Source: Epiperipatus broadwayi
Taxonomy: Eukaryota > Onychophora > Udeonychophora > Euonychophora > Peripatidae
DNA length: 64,000 bases
NCBI GenBank assembly: GCA_028023455.1
Contig: JAQFVV010006717.1
Location: forward strand, 64,001-128,000
Direction: 5' to 3'
Position numbers and translations under genes: made by a program. Of this stretch, positions 29,811-39,830 are shown one piece after another. Below the pieces are notes generated by a model, which was not told the DNA's origin, made no database searches, and saw only the letters and a program-made list of their open reading frames with translations. Numbering within the stretch: position 1 is the first letter of the stretch; each line of letters begins with the position of its first letter.

Positions 29811-30167
29811 ACAGGATTAAGAAACTAGATCTAAAACACAAACTCTGAGCGTTTAAGAAACAGTTTCTATTCAGCTTGCGAGCGTGAATCTTTTAGACAC
29901 GTAATGTCTTCAAACTCAGCATCACATGCCAGATAGCTACATGGGTCTGATATCAGTTCAGCATCACCACATAGTAGAAGTCTCTGCAAGGTATATCATT
30001 GCAAGAAAGACCTCAAAGGTACATTTATGAAAAACAAAAAACACAAGTTAAAAACTTGCATACGCTTGTATTTACGACTACAGATGGCGTTATGCCAAAA
30101 AGACCTTCAAGCGTTTGTTTACATAAACATCAGAGCGAGTATTTCACTATCTCTAACTTAATTTCCA

Positions 30168-30211
30168 CCTTCATATCATGATTTCAAGCTATTTGCTATT
30201 GTCAGTGAAGG
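30168..30211 (-). ncRNA. Hammerhead ribozyme motif A3, core mutated
   Basis: As A2, but the box reads CTGACAA, so the invariant G8 is lost. Stem I is still perfect. It lies 401 nt from A2. Expected to be inactive. Confidence 0.75.
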
Positions 30212-30353
30212 ACAGGATTAAGAAACTAGATCTAAAACACAAACTCTGAGCGTTTAAGAAACAGTTTCTAAAAGATTCACACTCGCAAGCTGAATAGAAA
30301 CTGTTTCTTAAATGCTCAGAGTTTGTGTTTTAGATCTAGTTTCTTAATGCTGT

Positions 30354-30397
30354 CCTTCACTGACGATAGCAAATAGCTTGAAATCATGATATGAAGG
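30354..30397 (+). ncRNA. Hammerhead ribozyme motif A4
   Basis: Plus strand, right arm. CCTTCA (30,354-30,359), CTGACGA (30,360-30,366), stem II as in A2, GAAA (30,380-30,383), stem III ATC with GAT, cleavage predicted after A30391, TGAAGG (30,392-30,397). All invariant positions are kept and stem I is six perfect pairs. Confidence 0.87.
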
Positions 30398-30754
30398 TGG
30401 AAATTAAGTTAGAGATAGTGAAATACTCGCTCTGATGTTTATGTAAACAAACACTTGAAGGTCTTTTTGGTATAACGTCATCTATAGTCATAAATACAAG
30501 CATATGCAAGTTTTTAACTTGTGTTTTTTGTTTTTCATAAATGTACCTTTGAGGTCTTTCTTGCAATGATATATATTGCAGAGACTTATACTATGTGGTG
30601 ATGCTGAACTGATATCAGACTCATGTAGCTATCTGGCATGCGATGCTGAGTTTGAAGACATTACGTGTCTAAAAGATTCACGCTCGCAAGCTGAATAGAA
30701 ACTGTTTCTTAAACGCTCAGAGTTTGTGTTTTAGATCTAGTTTCTTAATCCTGT

Positions 30755-30798
30755 CCTTCACTGACGATGGCAAATAGCTTGAAATCATGATATGAAGG
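30755..30798 (+). ncRNA. Hammerhead ribozyme motif A5
   Basis: The same layout 401 nt downstream of A4: CCTTCA, CTGACGA (30,761-30,767), stem II region beginning TGGC (one wobble), GAAA (30,781-30,784), TGAAGG (30,793-30,798). The core is intact. Confidence 0.86.
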
Positions 30799-30901
30799 TG
30801 GAAATTAAGTTAGAGATAGTGAAATACTCGCTCTGACGTTTATGTAAACAAACGCTTGAAGGTCTTTTTGGTATAATGCCATCTATAGTCATATATATAT
30901 A

Positions 30902-31849
30902 ATTTCACTCTACTATACATTTTTGAAATTTATGAATAAATACATCTGAAAAACAAATAACCCTAAAATTCATTTTATACTAAGCCAGTCCCCTAATATA
31001 ATTTTGTAATTTGATCAATATTTATCAATATCAAATTATTAAAAGTATCAATGTTTCCACATTGACATCATTGACATTAGTCATTTTATTTAAATACATT
31101 AATAATTGTTAATAATTATTTATTAGGCTAGAGATTATTTAGCCAAAAAATACCTTTAAATTCAATTAAAGGTTATTATATTTGTTTTTGTTTCTTTACT
31201 ACTATTAAAACTACTATTTTTACTACTACATGTAATTACATAATATTACTAATTCACTTCATCTCCTATTTTCCTTGTGCATTACATTTATTTAGATATG
31301 ATTATATATTTCATTTTTTACATATTCTTCAAATATAGATAAAAACATAGGAAAAACACAAATGATATGATAATCTCTAGATTAATAAATATTTAGCATT
31401 ATTTATTATTGTAATTACTAATGTGGATTGTGACAAAGATGTGATGTGTAGCAAGATACCATATATCGTTCAAACTGTTTATTATAATATGATAAATACT
31501 AAGGAAATGATGATAATTGCTATAAGATAGTGTGACTTGGACCAAACAGGAGTGATGATTTTGCATGAAATACAAAAGTTGAGACCATTTATTATCTCAG
31601 ATTGTTTTAATATGTTTTAAGAATTAGTGGTAAAGTGGAAGTTTTAAGAATATATAAAAATAATGATACACATGATAAATTAAAATGAAATGGATTAATA
31701 ATGCTGTATGTTTGTATGTTACAATAAATAAAGCAGATATATTAATCCTTCATAGAGACTAAAGTTCTTATCTGGAATAAGAATAATAGAATAATCTTTA
31801 GTCTAATAAATAATTAGTTTTAATTAGTAACTTTTAAACTGGTACAAAT
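30902..31849. other. AT-rich DNA, no gene seen
   Basis: Nothing recognisable. Confidence 0.5.
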
Positions 31850-32470
31850 CATTATTGGCCTAGTGAATCAAAATTCTAAACTTTTGATTGGTCAATTACA
31901 GAATCATCAGCAAAAATATATTTATTTTTAAATATTATATTTGTTTTAGTTTCATTTGTAAAAAGCAAATTAATAATTTTTCAGATTATGAAAGTGAATG
32001 AAATTTTTTTTCAAAAATATTTTTTTATTTATAATTATAAAAATAATCTATAGCAGAAAACATAAAACGAACATTTTGTAACCTATTAGAAAATGTAGCT
32101 ATGTCATTGATTTCTTTCTTAATTTACATTCATGTAAAATTTAAAAAAAAATACTAAAATCTTAACTATTCTTCTAAAATAATTATATTTTCAGCATATT
32201 TTATCCAATAATTTATAATATGTAAAAAATATGAAAAAAATACTCTAAAATATACATTTTCATTTTGAAAATCAAAACAAAGAACATAGACCTGTCAAAA
32301 CTGTTGACATGCGCTCATTTTTGTTGAAATTGAGAAAGAACTGATCAGCACCTCAGAAGTTCATTTTCACCCATTGTTATAGCCTTAAATATTAATGATT
32401 TTTACTTGTAAAATAATTATAGATATGGCAACATTTTACAGTACACTTTTAGCTTTAAAATGACAGTAAA
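31850..32470 (+). repeat. Unclassified interspersed repeat F, copy 1
   Basis: About 600 bp that align with 53,785-54,610. Shared blocks, in order: CTAAACTTTTGATTGGTCAA, a TTTGTAAAAAG block, TATAGCAGAA-like, GATTTC then TTATGTT-like, ACTAAAATCTTA, TTTATAATATGTAAA, AAACAAAGAA, and TTTTACTTGTAAAATAATT at the end. No coding region or terminal repeat is evident. Strand is arbitrary. The DNA-transposon or other class is unknown. Confidence 0.8.
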
Positions 32471-33028
32471 TTCACTATGATAACTTAAAATTGCCAGTTT
32501 TAGAATGACTTAAAGCTGCAAATGAGCTTGCTCATGTGATGCACTACTAAGGTTAAGAAATTTATATAAAATAAAGATCTTCAAGATGTACAGGAAGTTT
32601 AATACTCATAGTTATCAAATATTATTTATTATTTGTCATTACTTATCACTTAAACACAATTTATTATATTAAATAAAGTATTTAATCTTCTTATCAGATT
32701 ATTTTCAATATCTACACTAAAATTAATACTTCATTTATTTTTTTAAATCTAGATACATCTATTATAAAAATAAATAATCAGTGAGATTATGTGGTGGTAA
32801 AACAATTAAATATACAGATTTGTAGCTATATTTGGCCTTAATTACACTTATAATTAATGATTTTGAAATATACTAAATAGACTGATACATTTGCTAATAT
32901 GCAAGTGGAAAAGATAATCTAAAATCATTATGTAATACCATTGTTTGGATATATTCACTATAAATTATATTTTCTAACTAGTTATCAAATATCATATGAT
33001 CACCATTTCTTATGCTAGCACATAACTG
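32471..33028. other. AT-rich DNA, no gene seen
   Basis: Nothing recognisable. Confidence 0.5.
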
Positions 33029-33141
33029 TTATTAAAACAGGCAATACTCTCCATACAGTTTTGCCACTCAGTGCCAGCCAGAGTAATCAATGGATTCCAG
33101 AAGGCTTGTACATAAAATTCCCATCTAATGTCTACTCATCC

Positions 33142-33187
33142 AAATCCCAGACTAGTTTCTGGCTTGTGGCCTTCATCAGTATGGAGC
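33142..33187 (-). ncRNA. Hammerhead motif C1
   Basis: Minus strand CTGATGA (33,179-33,173), stem II GGC with GCC around CACAA (closing A-A mismatch), GAAA, a minimal stem III in CTAGTC, then TGGGATT. The core is intact. Stem I pairs only partly. Confidence 0.65.
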
Positions 33188-33243
33188 TTCTGGAGAGTTG
33201 CATTAGATCCTAAGATCTAGTTGTAGTGCTCTCAGATCCAAAG

Positions 33244-33287
33244 TTCCTCACTGATAAAAGCCACAAGCCAGAAACTAGTCTGGGGAT
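33244..33287 (+). ncRNA. Hammerhead motif C2, core mutated
   Basis: TTCCTCA then CTGATAA (33,251-33,257), AAGCCACAAGCCA, GAAA (33,271-33,274), CTAGTC, TGGGGA. Stem I pairs six of six next to the core, but G8 is replaced by A, so activity is unlikely. Confidence 0.65.
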
Positions 33288-33382
33288 ATTGGATGAGTAG
33301 GCTTGTGGCTTTCATCAGTGAGGATTTTCTGGAGGGTTGCATTAGATCCTAAGATCTAGTTGCAGTGCTCTGAGATCCAAAA

Positions 33383-33427
33383 CTCCTCACTGACAAAGGC
33401 CACAATACAGAAACTAGTCTGGGGATA
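33383..33427 (+). ncRNA. Hammerhead motif C4, decayed
   Basis: CTCCTCA then CTGACAA (33,390-33,396), AGGCCACAATACA, GAAA, CTAGTC, TGGGGAT. Stem I is fully paired, but G8 is lost and stem II is damaged. The matching minus-strand motif of this unit (33,300-33,325) keeps CTGATGA but is cut before GAAA. Confidence 0.55.
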
Positions 33428-33630
33428 TTGGAAGAGTAGGCAATAGATGGGATGTTATGCACAAGCCTTTTGGCATCCATTGATTACTCTAATTGACACT
33501 GAGTGGCACTACTGTATGAGGGTTTTGTCTGTTTTAATAATAGTTATCAAATAAATAAATTAGTTTGGGCTCAAATCTTTTGACTATTTGAATCTTAGAT
33601 CAAATAAATTTTGAATATCTCGGATTCAAT

Positions 33631-33672
33631 GTAATATATTTCTGATGAAGATTAATATCCAAAACTAGTCTA
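33631..33672 (+). ncRNA. Degenerate hammerhead-like relic C5
   Basis: CTGATGA at about 33,640 followed by AGATTAATATCC, AAAA, CTAGTC and TAGGATTTG. It aligns with motif C1, but GAAA has become AAAA and stem I is lost. Confidence 0.4.
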
Positions 33673-33699
33673 GGATTTGATGTCACAGTGCCATTTAAT

Positions 33700-36050
33700 A
33701 TCTAATGAGTATGCAGTATAACAATTATTGGTTCTGAAGTAAAGTAAATAGAATGAATTACTGTTGCTGGCAGATTTTTATTCCAGTATCTCAATATTTG
33801 TATTCACATCATATATTTTAAAGACTTTGCTTCATATAGATCAATTAATAAAATTGGCAGAATTTTTTTTAAGATATGCAATTGCTGTTTATTGTCTTGT
33901 ATTATAATGCAAATTTTTTAAAAAGTGAATAATTAATTTATAATTTAAAAAATAATAAAAATCTTTTTAAAAAAAGTAGCACAAGATATATGGATAATGA
34001 AAAAAACCAAGATCTTTCTTTTATTTATTTTTATTTTGTATTACAAGAAAATTATATATGTGTGTAAAGAATTTTATTTTAAAGGTCGATTTAGAAACGC
34101 ATTGATAGATAAATGTTATTTTAACAAATAAAAAATAAAGCAGTTAAAGTGTGATTGTGAATAGAATTCCCAAGATAGTAATATATTACCTGATATGATT
34201 ACTGTTACTAGAAATATTGCTCGCACATAAATAAATAATAAAACCCTCAAGACAATATATTTAAAGAACGGATTACATTTCAATAGCTATGCAAACATTT
34301 CTGTTAAAAGATATAATGGCAAAACCGTTTTTCCCAGAGAACTGATTCTGCCGTCTAGTGTTCATTTAATGTACAACACACACATAAAATTAAACATCGT
34401 GAATTTTAATAAAACGCATTAAAATATATAAAAATTTAAATCACAATTTTTAAGTCACTTTTAAAAGTGCTTTAAAATGTATAGTTATTTTTCTCACATC
34501 TAATATATAATGGGCGTAGATTCTTGCAAAAATAAACATCATTTAATCAAAAAGTATTAAATCTTTGGATTAGAGCAAAACTAACAAGTCTTAGATAAAA
34601 ATAAGCAATGTAATCTTTCAAAATACATTGGAAGATCCTTACTGGATAACATGGATAATAGTAAACACTACATTTTCAGCAGTATACTATTTTATCCTGG
34701 CTTGTTCAATGCATTTAAACACACATGTTTGTAAAAAAAAAAAGCCTATAAAAATAATTTAAAAAAAGTGACATAGGACACTTGTAGTTTATTGATCATT
34801 TGTTGGTTTTATTTTTTCAATCAACTTTAAATACTGTTTATAATAAAAGCAATATTTTTCTGTTTATTAGTGTCTGTTTTAGACAATAGAACTTTTAAAT
34901 AAAAATTTGGAATTAGAAAACTTTCTACACTCAATTGATATTCCTTTATTTTAATCTCTTTTTTGTAATGTTCTAGTTTCTTTATATATAAAAAAAATTA
35001 ATTAAAGAGAGTAGATACAGCAGCAAATGAGTTCTAGAACATAAGTAAACTACTAATTAGTTTGTTATTATGCACAAACAGAGTGCTATAGAATTTTCAA
35101 ATTTGCAATATCCAGATTCAGTTTAGAATTGTGGGAAAACTACACAGTCTACACATGCACATTTTACACCTTTGTTTTCATCTTTTATTCTAGTTTCTAG
35201 AAAGATAAGTTTTTTTTTCTATGATAAAAATTAAAAAAAATATGATAATTTTTGTGATCAAGTGAATTGAATTTTTTTTGACTTTCTCTCATTTTTTCTA
35301 GTTAATGGAAAAATTTTCACACTTAAATTACATGGGAAAAAATACAAATTTTGACTGGTGCATTTAGAAGACAACGTTATGAGGGCTCGATGGTAAGTAT
35401 TTATTATTATATATTTTTTACTTATTATTTTATTTTTATATATTTTTTAATTATTATTTGAATTTATATTTCATAAAAAATATATGAAAAAATTAATATT
35501 GAAATCAATATAATAACTCTTCATTGTGTAATTTATATGGTGAATTATCTTCATTTTTTGATATGATGTTGGTTTGGGTCCAGTATTTGAATTAGCTGTT
35601 ATGAGATAAAGATAAACATATTTTGCAAATAATATGACACAATTTAGATTTTTTATAATGTCTTGTCTGCATTTTAATAATAATTAAAATACACAAATGA
35701 TAAAAGTAAAAATTTTGATGGTATATATGAATGAATCTACAAACATTTTAAAAATGCTAATATAAAATTGAAGATTAATATCCTTTGCCATAGGCAGCTT
35801 ATGGCATAATCCGCCATCTTGAGTAGCATTACATTAATATGTAAAGCTTATCAAACTTTCACACCAATAATGTTCCCATGTGAATGACCTACTATTCATA
35901 AATTGTGTATCCTAACACAATTCCACTGTTTATTCAAAACATTATTTGTACTATTTATAAAATATGATTCCTTAATTTTTCTTTTCTTCAAACTATTTTC
36001 CACATGCAAAATAAAAACACTATCAAAACAGAATTCTCCATTACAAATCA
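33700..36050. other. AT-rich DNA, one possible noncoding exon
   Basis: No coding gene. At 35,302-35,392 a segment is bounded by a polypyrimidine-TAG acceptor-like site and a strong GTAAGTAT donor-like site (see findings). The rest shows nothing. Confidence 0.45.
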
Positions 36051-36059
36051 CTGCATGTT

Positions 36060-36210
36060 CTGCTATGCTATATTCATGTCCAGATCACCATCTCCCATAT
36101 ACATACATATATAATCAGTGCTCAGTTTATATTAAGATAAAAAATCTTCAAACTTTAAGAAAAAGGTTTCAATCTTCTCCATCATTCAACTCTTCAGTCA
36201 TCCATATATA
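36060..36210 (-). repeat. Repeat E, copy 1 (hammerhead deleted)
   Basis: Aligns in the same orientation as 61,725-61,875: CAGTGCTCAG-like, TATTAAGATA, AATCTTCA, TTTCAATC and TCAGTCATCC blocks. The hammerhead segment is missing because of a short deletion at about 36,070. Confidence 0.65.
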
Positions 36211-36796
36211 TATATATATTAAAACAAAATACATATAATCGTGTTACAATTTTTTTATTTAAAATAAATGATTAAGTTATTAATAAAAACAAAAGTAGAT
36301 TTTAAAATGCAAACTTGTAAAGGTAAAAGTACTGCATCATATTTTTCTTTTAGAATAAACCTGTTCTTAGCAAGTAGATAGGGAAAGATTAAAAAAAAAA
36401 AACTTTTTTTTTTAAAGAAAACTCTTTTTGTTTTATAAAGCAAAAATAAGTTAGAAAAATAAAATGTTCAAAATAAATCTTAGGTAAAATCTAAAATAAG
36501 AAAAGTTTAAAATTCATTCTCTCCTTTTTAAAATAGTTAAATAAAATGGCTAAAAATAAACAAATGTAAAATATCAAAATAAAATTTGCTATGAAAAAAA
36601 CTTTTGTGAAAATATCTCATTGGCTTTGGAATGCAATTAAGTTTGCAAGATTCCTGGATGAAACAATATTAGATGTATCTGAGTGAAGGATTAAGATAAC
36701 CAGAAAAGTAAAATTAATTAAAAGGTAGATTTCAAGTTGAGATCAAAATTAAAAATAATGATAAATAATTAAAACAATAGAAATAAGTATAAAAAG
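36211..36796. other. AT-rich DNA, no gene seen
   Basis: Nothing recognisable beyond short homopolymers. Confidence 0.5.
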
Positions 36797-37745
36797 TTGC
36801 TCTCTCTATTGTTATTTAGTCTGGGGCATTTTCTTGCTATATGGTCAGATTTCTATCAGTATGGACAAAATTCAAAATGCAGAGTCATAGTTTGCAGAAA
36901 CAGACTAGTTATTGCAGTTATGGACCACTCTAGTGTAGACACCACCAAAATAGCAACATGCATTGCTAAAACTCCAGTCCTCTGTCAATTCAACTGTGCT
37001 TGCTTGAACCAATTTCTGAAACAAATACCTAGATAGTAAATTGATGTTGCCACTAATATCTCTCCCATTATTGATCCAAAGAACAGAACACAAGCCTCAG
37101 AAACCATCAATGGAGAAACAAAAGCCAACCAGTTGGAAAGCAAAACCAAATGGAAAACAAAACCATTGGACAATACATACAAAATAAAAACTTGGGTAAA
37201 TATACTTATACATAGCTGTATACACACTTAATTTTAAATGAAATGTATTTTAATTAACAATCTATCATAACTATAGCCTAAAGTAGTCATTTAATATTGT
37301 TTCATGTAAAATTTTATTGTGTTATATGTGTGTGTAAATAATTAAATAGTAAGGTATGCCTTAATTGTTTTGTCTATTTTCTCTTTCTGTCTTGTCACTG
37401 CATTACCAGTAAATTTGTGTAGAGTTATTTTATGCATTAAATAAATGTGCTGGACTCTGAAACAGAATGTAAGCCAGTCATGGAATATTTCAAGTGCTAG
37501 ATTGGGTGTCTGTCATCCAAAGCATGCTGATTATATAACTTATGATTGGATGGCACCTGAAGTTGAGCCTCAAAACAAATAAAATGCTTTGAATGGCAGG
37601 AGTTTGGATCTAGCAGTTGAGAGGGCCATGGTCTAGAAATGTGATCATGTTATTCTTTACATAGCTTGATCTGACCATGGGTATCATTAATGGCTTTACT
37701 ATCAATGTTATTCTCTTCTCTGCTTGAAGGGCCAGTTCATTTATA
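36797..37745. other. Less AT-rich island, unassigned
   Basis: Base composition is less AT-biased than its surroundings, and overlapping open frames of 60-80 codons occur on both strands (36,797-37,036 plus; 36,905-37,093 and 36,985-37,227 minus). None contains a motif I recognise. It may be an old transposon body. I assign no function. Confidence 0.3.
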
Positions 37746-37827
37746 TAATATTAAAAAATATAAATAAAAAAATTATGTAAAAAGGTGTTCAAACCCATTA
37801 AAACCCTATTAAATAATATCTTTTAAA

Positions 37828-37834
37828 TGAACAT

Positions 37835-37876
<42 letters not shown>

Positions 37877-37881
37877 GTTCA
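37828..37881. repeat. (TA)n flanked by a 9-bp inverted repeat
   Basis: TGAACATGT (37,828-37,836) and ACATGTTCA (37,873-37,881) flank a TA run. Confidence 0.8.
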
Positions 37882-38123
37882 TCTAAATATACTATATATA
37901 TATATATATATATAGTAAGGAAACAAAGTCATACATTACTTGACTTAATTAGCTTGTATTTACAAATTTAATATAACGAGGCTGGTAATAGCTCTAAATA
38001 AGCTTTTTGATAAATGCTGCAAGAAAAAGCATTTAAAATTCTATCTAGAATTATTCCTCCCAAATCAGTTGTGAGTGAATGGCTCTTGTTTGTATTTTAG
38101 ATCTACTGTCTGAATGTCCTAGT

Positions 38124-38165
38124 GCCTCACTGATGAAAGTCATTAACTCATAACTGGTTTGAGTA
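38124..38165 (+). ncRNA. Decayed hammerhead motif D1
   Basis: CCTCA then CTGATGA (38,130-38,136), then AAGTCATTAACTC and ATAA in place of GAAA, then CTGGTTTGAG. The box and four pairs of stem I (CTCA with TGAG) remain, but the second core box is lost. A half-motif on the minus strand lies at 38,050-38,085. Confidence 0.5.
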
Positions 38166-38476
38166 TGGGGATAATTGTAGATAGATATTTTAAATGTTTT
38201 CTCTTGAGGCATTTATTGAAAATTTTGTTTAGAGCTATTAGCAAACTCATTATATTACAATTCTAAATACAAGCTAATTTAGGTTATATGATGTATGACT
38301 TTGTTTCCTTACTCTTATAGTTTGAATTTTGAGGTTTTGGTAATGCTATTAATATACCGTGTATCTGAATTTATTTCAATCCAATATGGCTATTTAAGTT
38401 GGATAACTAGATTTGAAGACATATAGATATCTGAAAAATTCATTTTTTACTAACTAGTTTCTGAATATGATAGTGC

Positions 38477-38520
38477 TACTGCAGAGAGCCATTAGCTTAA
38501 AATCAGTTTGATAATAAGGA
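38477..38520 (+). ncRNA. Decayed hammerhead motif D2
   Basis: CTGCAGA replaces CTGATGA, GAGCCATTAGCTT keeps a good stem II, and AAAA replaces GAAA. It is at the position expected from repeat B, about 348 nt after D1. Inactive. Confidence 0.45.
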
Positions 38521-38574
38521 TAATCTAAATAGAAATTTTAAATGCTTTCTCTTGCAGCATTATTTCAAATATTC

Positions 38575-38818
38575 CAGATTCAGGCTGTATCCTGCCTATC
38601 CCTCTTCTGTGTAAATGGACAAGGTCCTATACATGAGGGATCAGAAAGATAGTGTCAACATGGGCAAGTTAATAATTTTGGTAACAGAATGGGATTTGGG
38701 CTTTCTATCATCAGATTTTCAATGGTATGGTTGTCTGAAGAGTTGGAGGGTGAAGTAGCTTGAAGCCTGTCCATTAAAGTTTGAGGATTTGCTATCTTAA
38801 TATAAAGTGAGGACCAAT

Positions 38819-38890
<72 letters not shown>

Positions 38891-39025
38891 CATGTGTGTG
38901 CATGAGATGATGATCTGGACCAACTGATGAGTGCTGGTTTAGCATGAAATACATATATTGATGCTCATTTATTTATTTCAATTGTGTGTGGTCATGTGCA
39001 TTAGTGGTATGAGATAGAGTTTTAT
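38575..39025 (+). repeat. Repeat E, copy 2
   Basis: Aligns with the reverse complement of 61,625-61,900: GAAGCCTGTCCATTAAA, CTATCTTAATAT, the hammerhead segment, TTTAGCATGAAATACATATA and GTATGAGATAGAGT. An internal (TA)n(TG)n tract (38,819-38,891) has expanded. It directly follows repeat D. Confidence 0.8.
38918..38963 (+). ncRNA. Hammerhead ribozyme motif E2
   Basis: CTGATGA at 38,924-38,930, a five-pair stem II (GTGCT with AGCAT, loop GGTTT), GAAA at 38,946-38,949, stem III of three pairs (ATA with TAT, loop CA), cleavage predicted after A38957. Stem I pairs ACCAA with TTGAT, four of five positions. The core is complete. Confidence 0.75.
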
Positions 39026-39469
39026 TACAAAAATAATCTTGCAATTTAACAGGCTTTCACCATGATTAGCCTTTTTCAGTGGAGTGTGGACTTTTCTTCT
39101 TCAATAAATAGTTCACTATATAATTCAGCAGATATATTCTGTAAATATAAACTTGAATTTTTTTTTCTACATTTGATTCTGTACTAATAGATACATCCAT
39201 TTTAATATTTTGACTATTTTTTTAATAAATCATTTACATGAGCAGTAGCTGAACTTGCTTTTTTTTTCTATTATATTTATTGGTTCAATAATAACAGATC
39301 TGTAATAGGTTAATGTGCCCTTTTACCTTTTTATCATTTCATTATGCATATTTGCTTGGATAGTAGCTTAGTTATAACCATAGGTATCAATTTTTTTTTT
39401 TTGCAGGTTTCTCATCCAGATAGATTGTACTATTTAAAATTTGATACTTTCAAATTTTGTCTCCTTTTC

Positions 39470-39830
39470 TCTTATTTTATCTACAATCAACAAAAAATAT
39501 GTGTCCTAAAATGGCATTTCATTGACAATTCTGCCAGAGTTTAGTTGGGTATTGAAATAGGTGTTAAGTTTGTAAAACATTGCAGTAGTTAGTGCTTAAT
39601 GATTTATTTTATATATATTTCAGCTATTGAATTGCCTTTTCTACTAAGCCATTTGATTCAATGTAATACAGTGATATTAACAAAATCTGTATTCTCTTCT
39701 TATCTCCAAAATAATTCAACCATACTGAAGAAAATCCTGTGTCATCATCTGAAACTATTAAATCAGGATACTCACTCATTGCAGGTCATAATGTAGAAAC
39801 TATAGCATAAATTTTCTTCCCTCATCTGGA
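39470..39830 (-). pseudogene. Ty3/gypsy integrase core
   Basis: Minus-strand text YPDLIVSDDDTGFSS (about 39,769-39,725) matches the IVSDNGxxFxS block. SNGLVEKAIQ (about 39,656-39,627) matches the SNGLAERAVQ block, with a stop directly after it. The aspartate codon at 39,749 and the glutamate codon at 39,641 are in one frame and 36 codons apart, i.e. 35 residues between, exactly the D35E spacing. Downstream, TLAELSMKCHFRTHI (about 39,545-39,500) matches the SPAELLMxRxxRT block in another frame. Confidence 0.92.

Larger units (their letters stand above)
29228..30890. repeat. Repeat A: head-to-head array of ~400-nt hammerhead units
   Basis: Two full units and a partial third lie in direct order (29,228, 29,629, 30,027), followed by an inversion at about 30,270 and then about one and a half units in reverse order to 30,890. 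Short TA runs lie at both ends (29,213-29,229 and 30,890-30,901). Units are 399-401 nt and nearly identical; most differences are C-T or G-A at CpG sites. Each unit has one hammerhead motif on the strand pointing away from the centre. The 60-codon frames at 29,999-30,181 and 30,384-30,566 are mirror copies of each other inside the unit and show no known domain. Confidence 0.95.
33029..33545. repeat. Repeat C: inverted composite with back-to-back hammerheads
   Basis: The outer arms (33,029-33,125 and 33,450-33,545) are inverted copies sharing TTAAAACAG, CCACTCAGTG and AGAGTAATCAATGGAT. Inside lie two direct copies of a 139-bp unit (about 33,160-33,298 and 33,299-33,437). Each unit has a minus-strand hammerhead motif followed by a plus-strand one. 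The shared core text (CCACAAGCCAGAAACTAGTC) relates it to repeat B and to the degenerate copy near 33,637. Confidence 0.85.
37915..38560. repeat. Repeat D: decayed relative of repeat B
   Basis: The left arm (37,915-38,092) and right arm (38,120-38,325) are inverted copies ending in AGTAAGGAAACAAAGTCATA and its complement. The right arm runs on into a further partial unit to 38,560. Order and text match repeat B (AGCTTGTATT, TAATAGCTCTAAA, AAGC, ATGCTGCAAGA and others). A (TA)n tract touches the left end (37,892-37,912). Confidence 0.8.

Noticed and set aside
29999-30566. Two 60-codon frames, one on each strand
   Set aside because: They are mirror copies within the inverted repeat, lack known motifs and run antisense to the ribozyme strand. 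Conservation is explained by repeat identity.
39344-39544. Apparent exon after a strong polypyrimidine-GCAG acceptor at about 39,405
   Set aside because: The region is antisense to the gypsy integrase C-terminal part, so the acceptor-like site is most likely chance.
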